Origin: CAITZA01 sp937915285
GTDB taxonomy: Bacteria > Desulfobacterota > Desulfomonilia > Desulfomonilales > Desulfomonilaceae
DNA: 64,000 bases
Direction of reading: 5' to 3'
NCBI GenBank assembly: GCA_036821825.1
Contig: DAISIV010000008.1
Span: forward strand, 40,088 to 104,087
The notes beneath the pieces were generated by a model, which made no database searches, was not told where the DNA came from, and worked only from the letters and a program-made list of their open reading frames with translations. Position 1 is the stretch's first letter. Each line of letters begins with the position of its first letter. Positions 8,037 to 16,577 of the stretch are shown one piece after another. The position numbers were made by a program, and so were the translations under genes.

Positions 8037-9524
8037 ATGAATCTTAGCGAGATCATAGATAATGCCGCTAGTAACTGGCCGGACCACCCTGCTTTGGTGT
8101 TTGAGGATCAGACCATTTCGTATGGACATCTTCTTAGCTCTATCAACAGACTTTCCAATGCTTTCATAAAAGCGGGAGTTCAGCGTGGTGACAGGGTCAT
8201 GACCCTGATGGGCAATCGTCCCGAATTTGTAGCATGTTACTACGCCGCTATGAGGATTGGCGCAATTACAGTAACGCTAAATCCACTCTCCACCTCGTAT
8301 GAGTTGAGCCATTACATGGCCGAATGCAAACCCGCTGCCGTTGTCTGCGGGCCCGAGCAGGTACATAAATTTGCCGGCATCAAGGATCTACATAGTTATA
8401 TCAAGCTAATCATCACTACGACTCCCATCGATGGGGCTGTATCTTATTCCGAGATCCAGCAGGATTTCTCTGATAAATTCACTGCAGTGAACATGGACAA
8501 GCATGATCCTGCCGTCATAATTTTCACGGCCGGACTTCTAGGCAAAGCGCTAGGCGCAACATTGACTCATCACAACCTTGACACAAATTCGGACCTCCTA
8601 AGAGATATTGCCAAGGTGGGTCCTGAGACTCACGGACTTGCTTTGATACCTTTATTCCATGCTTTCGGGGCATCAACCAATCTGCTGGGAACCCAAAAAG
8701 TTGGTGGGACTGTCTACCTGGTAGAAAAGGTTGATTTTCCCAAGCTCATCCCGTGGCTTAAAAAGGCTCAGATATCGTGGTGCGGGCTTGTGCCGATGGT
8801 GTACTACGGATTGCTGTATCATCCGTCCTGTAAGGACCTGGATTTATCCTCCATAGAAATAGCCATTAGTGGTGGCGCTCATCTATCCTATGAAATATAC
8901 GAGAAATTCACGGCCAGGTACGGTATAGACGTTTATCACGGCTATGGACTAACCGAAGCGTCTCCAGTCGTGTCATGGAACAGCATAAAAATTCCCAACA
9001 AGCCGAAAACCGTTGGAAAACCCATCCCAAATGTCACCATTGAGATTCATGATGATGAAGGCGCCAGTCTGCCGGTGGGCGTAGAGGGTGAGGTAGCTAT
9101 TCAGGGGCCAAACGTGATGCTGGGTTACTATGGCAAACCCAAGGAAACAGCGACGGTTATCAGGAACAACTGGCTATATACAGGCGACATAGGAAAACTT
9201 GATGAAGACGGATACCTGACTCTTACAGGTCTGAAAAAAGACCTTATCATAACATCCGGTTTTAATGTTTACTGTCAGGAAGTCGAGGAGATTCTGATCA
9301 GACACCCGCATGTTTCTGATGTTGCTCTGGTTGGAATTGACGATCTCATGAGAGGTCAGGTCATAGAAGCCATAGTTGTTCCAGAGCCGGGTTCACAGCC
9401 TGAAGACCGGGAAATTATCAGATTCTGCAAGGAATATCTCTCGCGGTACAAATGTCCGAGAAAAGTCACTTTTGTGAAGGAAATCCTGAGAGACGCCAAC
9501 GGTAAAGCCTCTGGCTGGCGATGA
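8037..9524 (+). CDS. AMP-binding acyl-CoA synthetase/ligase family protein, atypical P-loop
   Basis: 495 residues, ANL superfamily, FadD-like. Clear motifs are GYGLTEASPVVSWN (A5), YTGDIGKLDEDGYLT (A7), DLIITSGFNVYCQEVEE (A8 hinge) and a C-terminal DANGK holding the A10 Lys. The A3 phosphate loop is odd: it reads FTAGLLGKALGA (about residues 164-175) where the family has a Thr/Ser/Gly-rich TSGTTGxPKG. The PKG lysine is replaced by Leu. The enzyme may still adenylate a carboxylate, since the A10 Lys is present, but activity is not guaranteed. GGAG at 8028 favours the ATG at 8037 over the GTG at 8034. It is separated by 7 nt from the OMP-decarboxylase-like gene. Confidence 0.8.
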   Translation: MNLSEIIDNAASNWPDHPALVFEDQTISYGHLLSSINRLSNAFIKAGVQRGDRVMTLMGNRPEFVACYYAAMRIGAITVTLNPLSTSYELSHYMAECKPAAVVCGPEQVHKFAGIKDLHSYIKLIITTTPIDGAVSYSEIQQDFSDKFTAVNMDKHDPAVIIFTAGLLGKALGATLTHHNLDTNSDLLRDIAKVGPETHGLALIPLFHAFGASTNLLGTQKVGGTVYLVEKVDFPKLIPWLKKAQISWCGLVPMVYYGLLYHPSCKDLDLSSIEIAISGGAHLSYEIYEKFTARYGIDVYHGYGLTEASPVVSWNSIKIPNKPKTVGKPIPNVTIEIHDDEGASLPVGVEGEVAIQGPNVMLGYYGKPKETATVIRNNWLYTGDIGKLDEDGYLTLTGLKKDLIITSGFNVYCQEVEEILIRHPHVSDVALVGIDDLMRGQVIEAIVVPEPGSQPEDREIIRFCKEYLSRYKCPRKVTFVKEILRDANGKASGWR

Positions 9525-9531
9525 GACAGTG

Positions 9532-10329
9532 ATGAGAGATTATTCAATCATTTTATCGGCAGACCTGGCTTCCTCGGATCAAATACTGTCCCTGGTCAGT
9601 GATGTGGGCTCAGACATTGATGGTCTGAAAATTGGAGTCCCGACATTACTGGAATCCGGGGTTAACATATTACCAAAATTGTCCGACTTGATGGGAAACA
9701 AGCCTCTGCTTATTGATCTAAAGGTCGCAGATATTGGTTTCAATTCAAGGGGCTTGTGGACAGGAACCAACTCCAAAATCATTTCAAAACTCAAGGGGAC
9801 CGGAGCTACACACGTAACCGTGCATGGATTTCCAGGAGCCGCATCTATCGCTGAAACTCTGGATACAGCCCATGAAATGGGTATGGAGGTACTGTTGCTG
9901 CCTACCATGAGTCATCCAGGGGCTGAACTATTCTTTTCCATGCAGTTCAACCATTCAATCCTTGGCAAGGTTACCTCCCCGGACATCTTTAGCGGTAAAA
10001 CGGATCTGACCAGGGCAGAGGATGTTACTCAAGCCATTTTGATGCTCGGTGAAGCCCTTGGCGCAGACGGTTACATCGGTCCGGCCACCAAACCCGCAGA
10101 TCTCGAAAAATACCGAAAAATAACTTCCCGACGGATATGGTGCCCAGGGTTTGGCAGACAGGACCGTTTAGGCAGAGACATATCCCAGCAACTTGAGGCA
10201 TGGGCAAGAATCGTCGGGCCGCAGTCTGCCGCTATTATTGGGTCGCTGATTTTTGAAGCGGAAAATCCTGGGAATGCTGTCAGAGAACTTGTCCTGACAC
10301 GCAACGAGATTGCCTCCAGGGTAAGTTGA
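9532..10329 (+). CDS. pyrF: Orotidine 5'-phosphate decarboxylase-like protein
   Basis: 265 residues with the OMPDC (beta/alpha)8 pattern: an early Asp in LSADLA, Lys in LKIG, the catalytic D-x-K-x-x-D in LLIDLKVADIGFN (counted from the GTG at 9529: Asp63, Lys65, Asp68), VTVHGFPG and CPGFGRQ. It would make UMP from OMP. The C-terminal phosphate-gripping Gly-Arg of the family is GSL here (Ser239), so phosphate binding must differ or the substrate has changed. The gene begins 7 nt after the acyl-CoA ligase-like gene, an unusual partner for pyrimidine synthesis. Either a divergent PyrF or a related family member; the symbol is tentative. Confidence 0.65.
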   Translation: MRDYSIILSADLASSDQILSLVSDVGSDIDGLKIGVPTLLESGVNILPKLSDLMGNKPLLIDLKVADIGFNSRGLWTGTNSKIISKLKGTGATHVTVHGFPGAASIAETLDTAHEMGMEVLLLPTMSHPGAELFFSMQFNHSILGKVTSPDIFSGKTDLTRAEDVTQAILMLGEALGADGYIGPATKPADLEKYRKITSRRIWCPGFGRQDRLGRDISQQLEAWARIVGPQSAAIIGSLIFEAENPGNAVRELVLTRNEIASRVS

Positions 10330-10534
10330 AATACAGAAGTGTGTATAAAACAATTGTAAATTTCAATTAACGGCATGTTTTTGTAAAAAACTCTGGGGGT
10401 TCCATCTTTGGAAACCCACACTGCCCAAGTATCCGGACGGTTCTTTTGACTACGAATGGATCTTTGGGAATTGGCTGCTGAAGCAAGCCTCGCCGTCATG
10501 GATTAATAGGGGAAATCAACTCAGGAAGGCCACA

Positions 10535-11128
10535 ATGACTGAAAAAAGTAATCAAGAAGAAACGGTCCAGGATAGTCGGTCAATCCAGGACAAATGGTCT
10601 TTCAGGATTCAGCCTGCCTCAAAGTCATATGATTACGGTGTTTCGTCATCGGCGGATCAGCCCCGGTATTCCGGCATAAACAGCCCCACCCAACTTACGG
10701 CAGCCATTGAAAACCTTTTTTCTAGCCAGTATCTGTCGGTTCTTTCCACCCAGAATCAAGGAGCGCCTTACGGAAATCTGGTTGCCTTTGCTAGCGCTGA
10801 CTCGCTGACCAGACTTATTTTTGTGACTCCCAAGGCCACCAGAAAATTCTCAAATATTGTTTCAGAACCCCGGGTTGCTATGGTGATCGACAACCGTTCC
10901 AACAACAACATCGACTTCAGCAGCGCAATTGCGGTCACTGCCACCGGACGCGCTCAGGAATCCACCCCCCCACAAAGGGCCAGATTCCTGGAGATATTCC
11001 TTGCCAAGCATCCCCATCTGAAGGAATTTGCTGAATCTCCAAGTTGCGCCGTTATTTCAATTGACGTTGAGACCTATTATTGTGTTTACCGCTTCCAAAA
11101 TGTCATGGAGTTGCACCTCAACAAATGA
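10535..11128 (+). CDS. Pyridoxamine 5'-phosphate oxidase-like (PPOX class) protein
   Basis: 197 residues. After a polar N-terminal extension of about 60 residues comes a split-barrel FMN-binding domain: IENLFSSQYLSVLSTQNQGAPYGNLVAF, LIFVTPKATRKFSNIVSEPRVAMVIDN and the later VTATGRAQE. Members bind FMN or F420 and act as small oxidoreductases, or bind heme. The order of strands and the KATRKFSNI loop are typical. AGGAAGG sits 6 nt before the ATG. Its TGA overlaps the ATG of the PEP-synthase-like gene (ATGA at 11125-11128), so the two are translationally coupled and probably act in one process. Substrate unknown. Confidence 0.8.
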   Translation: MTEKSNQEETVQDSRSIQDKWSFRIQPASKSYDYGVSSSADQPRYSGINSPTQLTAAIENLFSSQYLSVLSTQNQGAPYGNLVAFASADSLTRLIFVTPKATRKFSNIVSEPRVAMVIDNRSNNNIDFSSAIAVTATGRAQESTPPQRARFLEIFLAKHPHLKEFAESPSCAVISIDVETYYCVYRFQNVMELHLNK

Positions 11129-13263
11129 TCCTGAAAATATCAGACGTTAAAACCGATGGCCTGAATCGTCAGCAAATGGGGGGGAAGGCGTATTGTCTGG
11201 CAAAACTGGCAATGGCGGGCGTAAGAATTCCGGCCACCTACTTCATACCTTCGGAAACATACAAAGAGTTCACTGCTGAAACCGGAATTTGCGACAGGAT
11301 AATGGTCGAACTCAGCCGCAAGGACTTTTCCGACATGCGATGGGAGGAAATTTGGGACGCCGCCCTACGCATCAGGAATCTGTTTATAAAGACTGCTTTT
11401 CCTGAAGGTTTGAAGAAAATTCTTTTGCAATATCTGCCTAGGGAGTTTGAAAGCCATCCAGTTGTTATTCGATCCTCCGGTCTTTTGGAAGACGGCCTCA
11501 ACGCATCGTTCGCGGGTTTGCATGAATCCTATGTCAATGTCGTGGGTTCTGAATCAATTTTGGATCATGTTAAACTTGTCTGGGCTTCACTGTGGTCTGA
11601 CCGGGCATTGATGTACCGTAATGAGCTAGGCCTGGACCCCCATTCCAGCAGCATGGCCGTAATCATTCAGGAACTGATCGAGGGTCAGAAATCCGGAGTG
11701 ATTTTCACCAAAAGTCCTGATGACAAACCTCATTCGATCATCGAGTGCGTTTACGGTTTGAATCAGGGATTGGTTGACGGATCAATTTTTCCTGATCGAT
11801 GGATATTGAACAGATCAACCGGCGATCTTGTTGAATTTCAAGACGCCGGGCGCTCTGAGTGTCTGGTTTCAGACAGCAATGGAGGCATCAAACGACGGCA
11901 ACTCGACCGTGAAAAGATACTTAATCCACCATTAAATTTATCCGAAATCCCAAAAGTTTACGAGCTTGGAATTTTTTGCGAATCTCTTTTCGGTCATCCC
12001 CAGGACGTTGAATGGACTTTTCTCGATGAAGATCTGATAGCCCTCCAATCAAGACCCATATCTTCACTGAAGGAAGACTCCGGTGATCAGCGGGTGTGGT
12101 ACAGGAGCCTTGTCAGAAGCTTTGACAATCTAAGGACTCTGCGCCAGAAAATAAGCTCCCGATTGATACCTGAAATGATCGAGACAGCGGACAGGCTTTC
12201 GCAACAAACACTTGAGGATCTCACCGATTCAGAATTGGGGGATGAAATCCAGCGTCGGATTGAAGCAGTTGAGGAATGGACCGGAGTCTATTGGAAATAT
12301 TTCATTCCTTTCGCTCATGGAATTCGACTTTTTGGCCAGTTTTACAATGATTCCGTAAAACCTGATGATCCCTATGAATTCATGTCCCTTCTTGTCCAGA
12401 CCAATATGCTGAGCCTGGAAAGGAACCGGACATTGAAACAGATGGCCACGGAACTCGGTAGCCGACCACCTACCTCAGCTACGACTACGGTTGGATCAAG
12501 AGAAAATCATCAGCCATGGGATGAATGGTTGTCGGAGTATTTGAAAGGCGATCAAATCTCCCAGGAATTCTTTGATTTTCTAAAACAGTATGAGAGGGTC
12601 GATCTCAAAGCTAATAACAGCTTCCAGAAGCCGGTTGAGCACCTCATCGAGGATTTCTTGGGAAAATTTGAAGGTGAGGCAAAAGCCAGAGCAACGGAAA
12701 TACTGGACCTAGCCAGATACAGTTATCGGCTTAGAGATGATGACAACATATATCTTGGCCGAATCGAAAGTCAGCTCGCCACTGCGGTGAATTATGGTGT
12801 TGAAAGGCTGTCAGCACAGGGATATAAGCAATCCAAAAACATTAAATCCAATCAAGTGGCACAGGCGCTCAAAGATCCTTTTTACAGGCCAATCCATGAA
12901 CCAACTGTAACAACTCAAAAACCTGATCTGTTCAGATCGAAGGTCCGTCAGTTGAGAGGCCAGCCGGCCGGGCCAGGGTTTGCCTCAGGTATGGCCAGGG
13001 TAATACATGACAATTCGGACTTGCTTAAGTTTAAGGCTGGTGAAATCATGGTTTGTGACGCAATTGATCCAAACATGACCTTCGTTGTGCCTCTTTGCTC
13101 GGCCATTGTAGAAAGGCGGGGAGGAATGCTCATACACGGAGCCATCATAGCTCGTGAATATGGCTTGCCATGTGTTACAGGGGTCCCGGAAGCCTCCAGT
13201 TTGATCAACACCGGGGATAGGATCTCTGTAGATGGATATCTTGGATTGGTCACTATAGGCTGA
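11125..13263 (+). CDS. PEP-synthase/rifampin-phosphotransferase-like protein without PEP-binding barrel
   Basis: 712 residues. The N-terminal ATP-grasp domain (about 1-310) resembles PEP synthase: GGKAYCLAKLAMAGVRIP, VVIRSSGLLEDGLNASFAGLHESYVNV, LIEGQKSGVIFT and EWTFLDEDLIALQSRPI. A helical middle region of about 300 residues follows. A swivelling phosphohistidine domain ends the protein, with His671 in GGMLIHGAIIAREYGLPCVTG. PEP synthase would continue with a TIM barrel, which is absent. The ATP-grasp / middle / His order is that of rifampin phosphotransferases and related uncharacterised dikinases. It would thus move phosphate from ATP via His to an unknown acceptor bound by the middle domain. 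Coupled to the PPOX gene by ATGA. Confidence 0.75.
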   Translation: MILKISDVKTDGLNRQQMGGKAYCLAKLAMAGVRIPATYFIPSETYKEFTAETGICDRIMVELSRKDFSDMRWEEIWDAALRIRNLFIKTAFPEGLKKILLQYLPREFESHPVVIRSSGLLEDGLNASFAGLHESYVNVVGSESILDHVKLVWASLWSDRALMYRNELGLDPHSSSMAVIIQELIEGQKSGVIFTKSPDDKPHSIIECVYGLNQGLVDGSIFPDRWILNRSTGDLVEFQDAGRSECLVSDSNGGIKRRQLDREKILNPPLNLSEIPKVYELGIFCESLFGHPQDVEWTFLDEDLIALQSRPISSLKEDSGDQRVWYRSLVRSFDNLRTLRQKISSRLIPEMIETADRLSQQTLEDLTDSELGDEIQRRIEAVEEWTGVYWKYFIPFAHGIRLFGQFYNDSVKPDDPYEFMSLLVQTNMLSLERNRTLKQMATELGSRPPTSATTTVGSRENHQPWDEWLSEYLKGDQISQEFFDFLKQYERVDLKANNSFQKPVEHLIEDFLGKFEGEAKARATEILDLARYSYRLRDDDNIYLGRIESQLATAVNYGVERLSAQGYKQSKNIKSNQVAQALKDPFYRPIHEPTVTTQKPDLFRSKVRQLRGQPAGPGFASGMARVIHDNSDLLKFKAGEIMVCDAIDPNMTFVVPLCSAIVERRGGMLIHGAIIAREYGLPCVTGVPEASSLINTGDRISVDGYLGLVTIG

Positions 13264-13343
13264 ATAAATTTTCCGCAATGCGGGAGTTTAAATCGTTTAT
13301 GTTTCAGGGCACAGCCGGGACAATTTTTTGGAAGGAACCACTG

Positions 13344-13616
13344 TTGCTAAAAATATGGTCTAGGGTAACTATAGTTGTAGGGGCCTTGATGGGCACGATT
13401 CCCTTGTTTCACGTACTGGAAATGTACAGCGCACATTCGAGCAAGGGGCAGTCCCTGGCCGGCGCTCTTTTTTTTGAATTCGGTGTCATGACTTGGCTGA
13501 TTTACGGAATACTGAAGAAAGATCGCATAATAACTGCTTGCAACGGGATTGCCGTGTTTTTTGGACTGATATACGTTTTCGCAATAATCTATTATGCTGA
13601 GCATAACTTACGCTGA
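13344..13616 (+). CDS. SemiSWEET/PQ-loop family small membrane protein
   Basis: 90 residues and three membrane helices, the size of a SemiSWEET half-transporter that dimerises to carry sugars. Family marks are GTIPLFHVLEMYSAHSSKGQS (the PQ-loop position, with Leu in place of Gln), a second helix ending WLIYGILKKDRII and a third with the binding-pocket Asn in ACNGIAVFFGLIY. The frame is open from an ATG at 13278, but the TTG at 13344 has GAAGGA seven nt upstream and yields the family's N-terminus, so I take it. It follows the PEP-like gene by 80 nt and may be in its operon. Substrate unknown. Confidence 0.65.
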   Translation: MLKIWSRVTIVVGALMGTIPLFHVLEMYSAHSSKGQSLAGALFFEFGVMTWLIYGILKKDRIITACNGIAVFFGLIYVFAIIYYAEHNLR

Positions 13617-13858
13617 GAAGTCCTGGACCAAACCTTAACAGGTTTGTCAACTGTCCCAACCGCATGGACAAAAAATGCAATTTCCAATATAACCCTGGCC
13701 AAGAAAACGGCTCTCAATGAAGCCACTGCCATATATGACCCCGGCCATACTCTTCCCGGCGCAATTCGGCAGTCTCTTCTGCAGAAACACGTGAGAAGCC
13801 ATATGATTGAAATTTGTATTGCACAACCGACCAAGGTGGATTTTTCAGGAGCTGCCAA

Positions 13859-15274
13859 ATGATTCATGAATCAGGAAAAGGCGAAATCAGGGTAGGAAAA
13901 CATGATCTGGCCGATCCTTCAAAACTTTTTTTGATAGCGGGGCCGTGCGTAATAGAGTCCGAGTCTCTGGTGATGAAAGTAGCAGAAGAAGTCACCCGGG
14001 TAGGTGAGGATCTTAACATACCGGTTTTATTCAAGTCATCATTTGATAAGGCTAACAGGACCTCGATCGATTCCTTCAGAGGGCCTGGTATAATTAAGGG
14101 GCTGGACATACTACAGAAAGTCCGGGAAAAATTTGGGATACCGGTCGTGTCTGATATCCATGTGCCTGACCAGGCTGCAGTCGCTGGGCAAGTCCTGGAC
14201 GTCATACAAATACCGGCTTTTCTGTCTAGACAGACTGATTTGCTTGTAGCTGCGGCTCAGACCGGAAAAGTGGTCAACATAAAAAAAGGTCAGTTCCAGG
14301 CGCCGGAGGATATGATCCACGCCATTAAGAAAGTCGGTAGCGCTGGATCTGGAAAAATCCTGATCACGGAGAGAGGGTCCAGCTTTGGATACCATGATCT
14401 TGTTGTAGACATGCGTTCGATTCCAGGCATGAAAAAATTCGGATATCCTGTAGTCTTTGACGCTACGCACTCAGCCCAGAAACCGAGCGCGGCAAACGGC
14501 AAATCCGGAGGAAACAGGGAGCTTGCAGGGCCTTTGGCCATGGCGGCGGTTGCCGCTGGAGCCAACGGCGTATTCATAGAAACACATCCCGATCCGGACT
14601 CGGCTCTTTGCGATGGACCAAACTCTCTGAGCCTGGCTTCCTTGAAAGAACTCGTATCAAAATTGGCGATGATTCATTCAATATCAAATTCCGGGAGCTT
14701 GCCGTCAAACATGGCTGAACCGACATTTCAATCCTTTGGCGGGGAGAGACGTGGAGCATTGTCAGACAAGCTTTCGCGGATAAGGCTGATAATTTTCGAT
14801 GTGGATGGGATACTTACGGATGGTCGTATTATTTTTGGGAATAATGACATCGAGATTAAATCCTTTGATGTAAGGGATGGACATGGTATAAAGATTGCTA
14901 AGAGATTTGGCCTGGATATAGCTTTAGTCACCGGCCGCAGTTCCAAGTCTGTCAAGTGGAGAGCCTCGGATCTTGGCGTTGATCATGTCTACCAGGGAAT
15001 CTGGGACAAGAAACCTGTTTTTGAGAGAATTGTCCAACAGATTGGAATTGATAACGACCAGGTTGCAGTGGTAGGTGATGACATAGTTGACATTCCGATG
15101 ATGAGATTGGCTGGCGTCTCCTTCACTGTTCCTGAGGCGCCTATGGAAGTTGTCTCGGCGGCAGACGTGGTTACGAGGCATTCCGGTGGTAGAGGGGCTG
15201 CTCGTGAGGTCGTTGAAATGATCCTGAAAGCCCAGGGGAAATGGGAACAGGCTATGAGCCGGTATTACAGGTAA
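13859..15274 (+). CDS. kdsA-kdsC: Fused KDO-8-phosphate synthase and KDO-8-phosphate phosphatase
   Basis: 471 residues joining two consecutive steps of KDO synthesis for lipid A-core. Residues 1-285 are KdsA: AGPCVIES (Cys marks the metal-dependent class), KSSFDKANRTS, IPAFLSRQTDL, IKKGQFQAPEDM, FDATHSAQKP and the IETHPDPDSALCDGP end. After a linker of about 30 residues comes KdsC, a HAD phosphatase: FDVDGILTDG (Asp314/Asp316), VTGRSS and VVGDDIVDIPMM. There is no stop or frameshift between them. The ATG at 13859 has AGGAG 7 nt upstream; an upstream in-frame ATG at 13814 lacks one. It heads the lpt-rpoN cluster, where a free kdsC usually sits. Confidence 0.93.
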   Translation: MIHESGKGEIRVGKHDLADPSKLFLIAGPCVIESESLVMKVAEEVTRVGEDLNIPVLFKSSFDKANRTSIDSFRGPGIIKGLDILQKVREKFGIPVVSDIHVPDQAAVAGQVLDVIQIPAFLSRQTDLLVAAAQTGKVVNIKKGQFQAPEDMIHAIKKVGSAGSGKILITERGSSFGYHDLVVDMRSIPGMKKFGYPVVFDATHSAQKPSAANGKSGGNRELAGPLAMAAVAAGANGVFIETHPDPDSALCDGPNSLSLASLKELVSKLAMIHSISNSGSLPSNMAEPTFQSFGGERRGALSDKLSRIRLIIFDVDGILTDGRIIFGNNDIEIKSFDVRDGHGIKIAKRFGLDIALVTGRSSKSVKWRASDLGVDHVYQGIWDKKPVFERIVQQIGIDNDQVAVVGDDIVDIPMMRLAGVSFTVPEAPMEVVSAADVVTRHSGGRGAAREVVEMILKAQGKWEQAMSRYYR

Positions 15275-15306
15275 GTTTCCTGAAAGGCGCAAGGAATGAC
15301 GAGGCC

Positions 15307-15954
15307 ATGGGCCCTGAAATGCAAAATATCCAGGACAAACGCATAAATCATAGGGAAATTGAGCGGTGGTACAGACTCAAGAATATGAGAAAGGCCATAC
15401 AGGCTCTGGCGTTTGCGTCCATTATTGCAATGATATCGGGATTTGCGATTTCCAGATACACGAGTGAACCTGAGCCAATTTTTAAGCCGTCCAATTTGTC
15501 TGAGCCTGGCATTAAGGTTGAAAAATTTTCCTACTCTTCAGTAGGCGCTCATCAATGGGATCTGGAGGCTTCTTCAGCCACTGTCGCTGAAGCCATGGAT
15601 CATGTCGAACTGAAATTGCCAAGAATTGTCTACTATACAGGTGATGGGTCAAAAATTCTTCTCAATGCAGATACGGGTAACCTCGACAAAAAGGCAGGGA
15701 CAGTAACAGCCAAGGGTGGTGTGACCATAAAATTCAATGACTTTATGTTTCGGACCCATGACATAAATTATTCACAGGGAACACTCGAAGCTCAAGCGTC
15801 TGAGTCGATTTTCATGGAAGGCGCAGACATGAAACTATCCGGCAAAGGGTTGAGATTGTTTGTGGACAAAGAAGAGGTTATAATTGAACAAGACGTTAAG
15901 GCGAGTTTGTTCAACGTGAAATGGGTCGAGCGTGGTAAAAAACTTCCTATTTGA
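15307..15954 (+). CDS. lptC: LPS export protein LptC
   Basis: 216 residues: one N-terminal membrane anchor (about 30-48 in ALAFASIIAMISGFAISRY), then a periplasmic beta-jellyroll with ASSATVAEAMDHVELKLPRIVYYTGDG and ITIKF-like repeats characteristic of LptC. It accepts LPS from LptB2FG and passes it to LptA. The frame is open upstream into kdsAC (from 15241), but the ATG at 15307 has GAGG nearby and avoids a 30-nt overlap; an ATG at 15319 is possible. It is followed directly by lptA and lptB as in most Gram-negatives. Sequence identity in this family is low, so context carries much of the call. Confidence 0.85.
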   Translation: MGPEMQNIQDKRINHREIERWYRLKNMRKAIQALAFASIIAMISGFAISRYTSEPEPIFKPSNLSEPGIKVEKFSYSSVGAHQWDLEASSATVAEAMDHVELKLPRIVYYTGDGSKILLNADTGNLDKKAGTVTAKGGVTIKFNDFMFRTHDINYSQGTLEAQASESIFMEGADMKLSGKGLRLFVDKEEVIIEQDVKASLFNVKWVERGKKLPI

Positions 15955-15972
15955 CGGATTAATCATAGATCG

Positions 15973-16560
15973 ATGAGAACAGCTTCTGTCCTAGTTACTT
16001 TTATGATTCTGCTGGCTGTTGCCAACACCTGTCTGGCTCAGGGTGGCGATTATCTGTCGTTAGGACCTGATTCCGACCAACCCATCAATATTACTTCCAA
16101 ACGTTTTTCCGCTAAAAACATTGCCGGAGGTAAAGAAGTAAATTTCGATGGAACGGTGAAGGTTCAACAGGGTGATTTGACCCTTACCTGTGATCGTCTC
16201 ACCATACTGTATGACGAGAAGCATGGCTCAGGTAACGGATCTACCGCACTCAAGAAAGCGTCAAAGGAATTGCAGACGGCGAGCGGAATTAAATCGATAA
16301 TAGCCTCCGGAAATGTCAAAATAGTCCAGAACGACAGGATGGCGACAGCCGGAAAGGCAGTTTTCGACAACTTGAAAAGAACCATAGCGCTTTCGGAGGG
16401 TCCTCCACGATTGTGGCAGGGACCGGATGCGCTATCCGCCCAGAATATCATTATCTATCTCGATGAAAATCGTTCGGAGCTTGCAGGAGGAGATGACACC
16501 CTAATCACTGCCGTAATCAATCCATCCAAGCAGAAAAAAGAAAAAGAGAAGGAGAAGTAG
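15973..16560 (+). CDS. lptA: LPS transport periplasmic protein LptA
   Basis: 195 residues with a signal peptide (1-22, ending CLAQ) and an OstA/LptA domain: QPINITSKRFSAKNIAGGKEVNFDGTV, VQQGDLTLTCDRLTILYD, IKSIIASGNVKIVQNDRMATAGKAVFD. These strands form the periplasmic bridge that carries LPS between LptC and LptD. The C-terminal tail is rich in Lys and Glu (KQKKEKEKEK), a low-complexity end not needed for the fold. It lies 18 nt after lptC and 17 nt before lptB; lptD is not in the window. Confidence 0.9.
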   Translation: MRTASVLVTFMILLAVANTCLAQGGDYLSLGPDSDQPINITSKRFSAKNIAGGKEVNFDGTVKVQQGDLTLTCDRLTILYDEKHGSGNGSTALKKASKELQTASGIKSIIASGNVKIVQNDRMATAGKAVFDNLKRTIALSEGPPRLWQGPDALSAQNIIIYLDENRSELAGGDDTLITAVINPSKQKKEKEKEK

Positions 16561-16577
16561 TCGCGAGCGCTATAGAA

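Noticed and set aside
13644..13862. A 72-codon plus-strand ORF whose stop overlaps the kdsA start as ATGA.
   Set aside because: No recognisable family, no ribosome-binding site and an overlapping minus-strand ORF of similar length. The overlap may be chance. It should be reconsidered if relatives conserve it.
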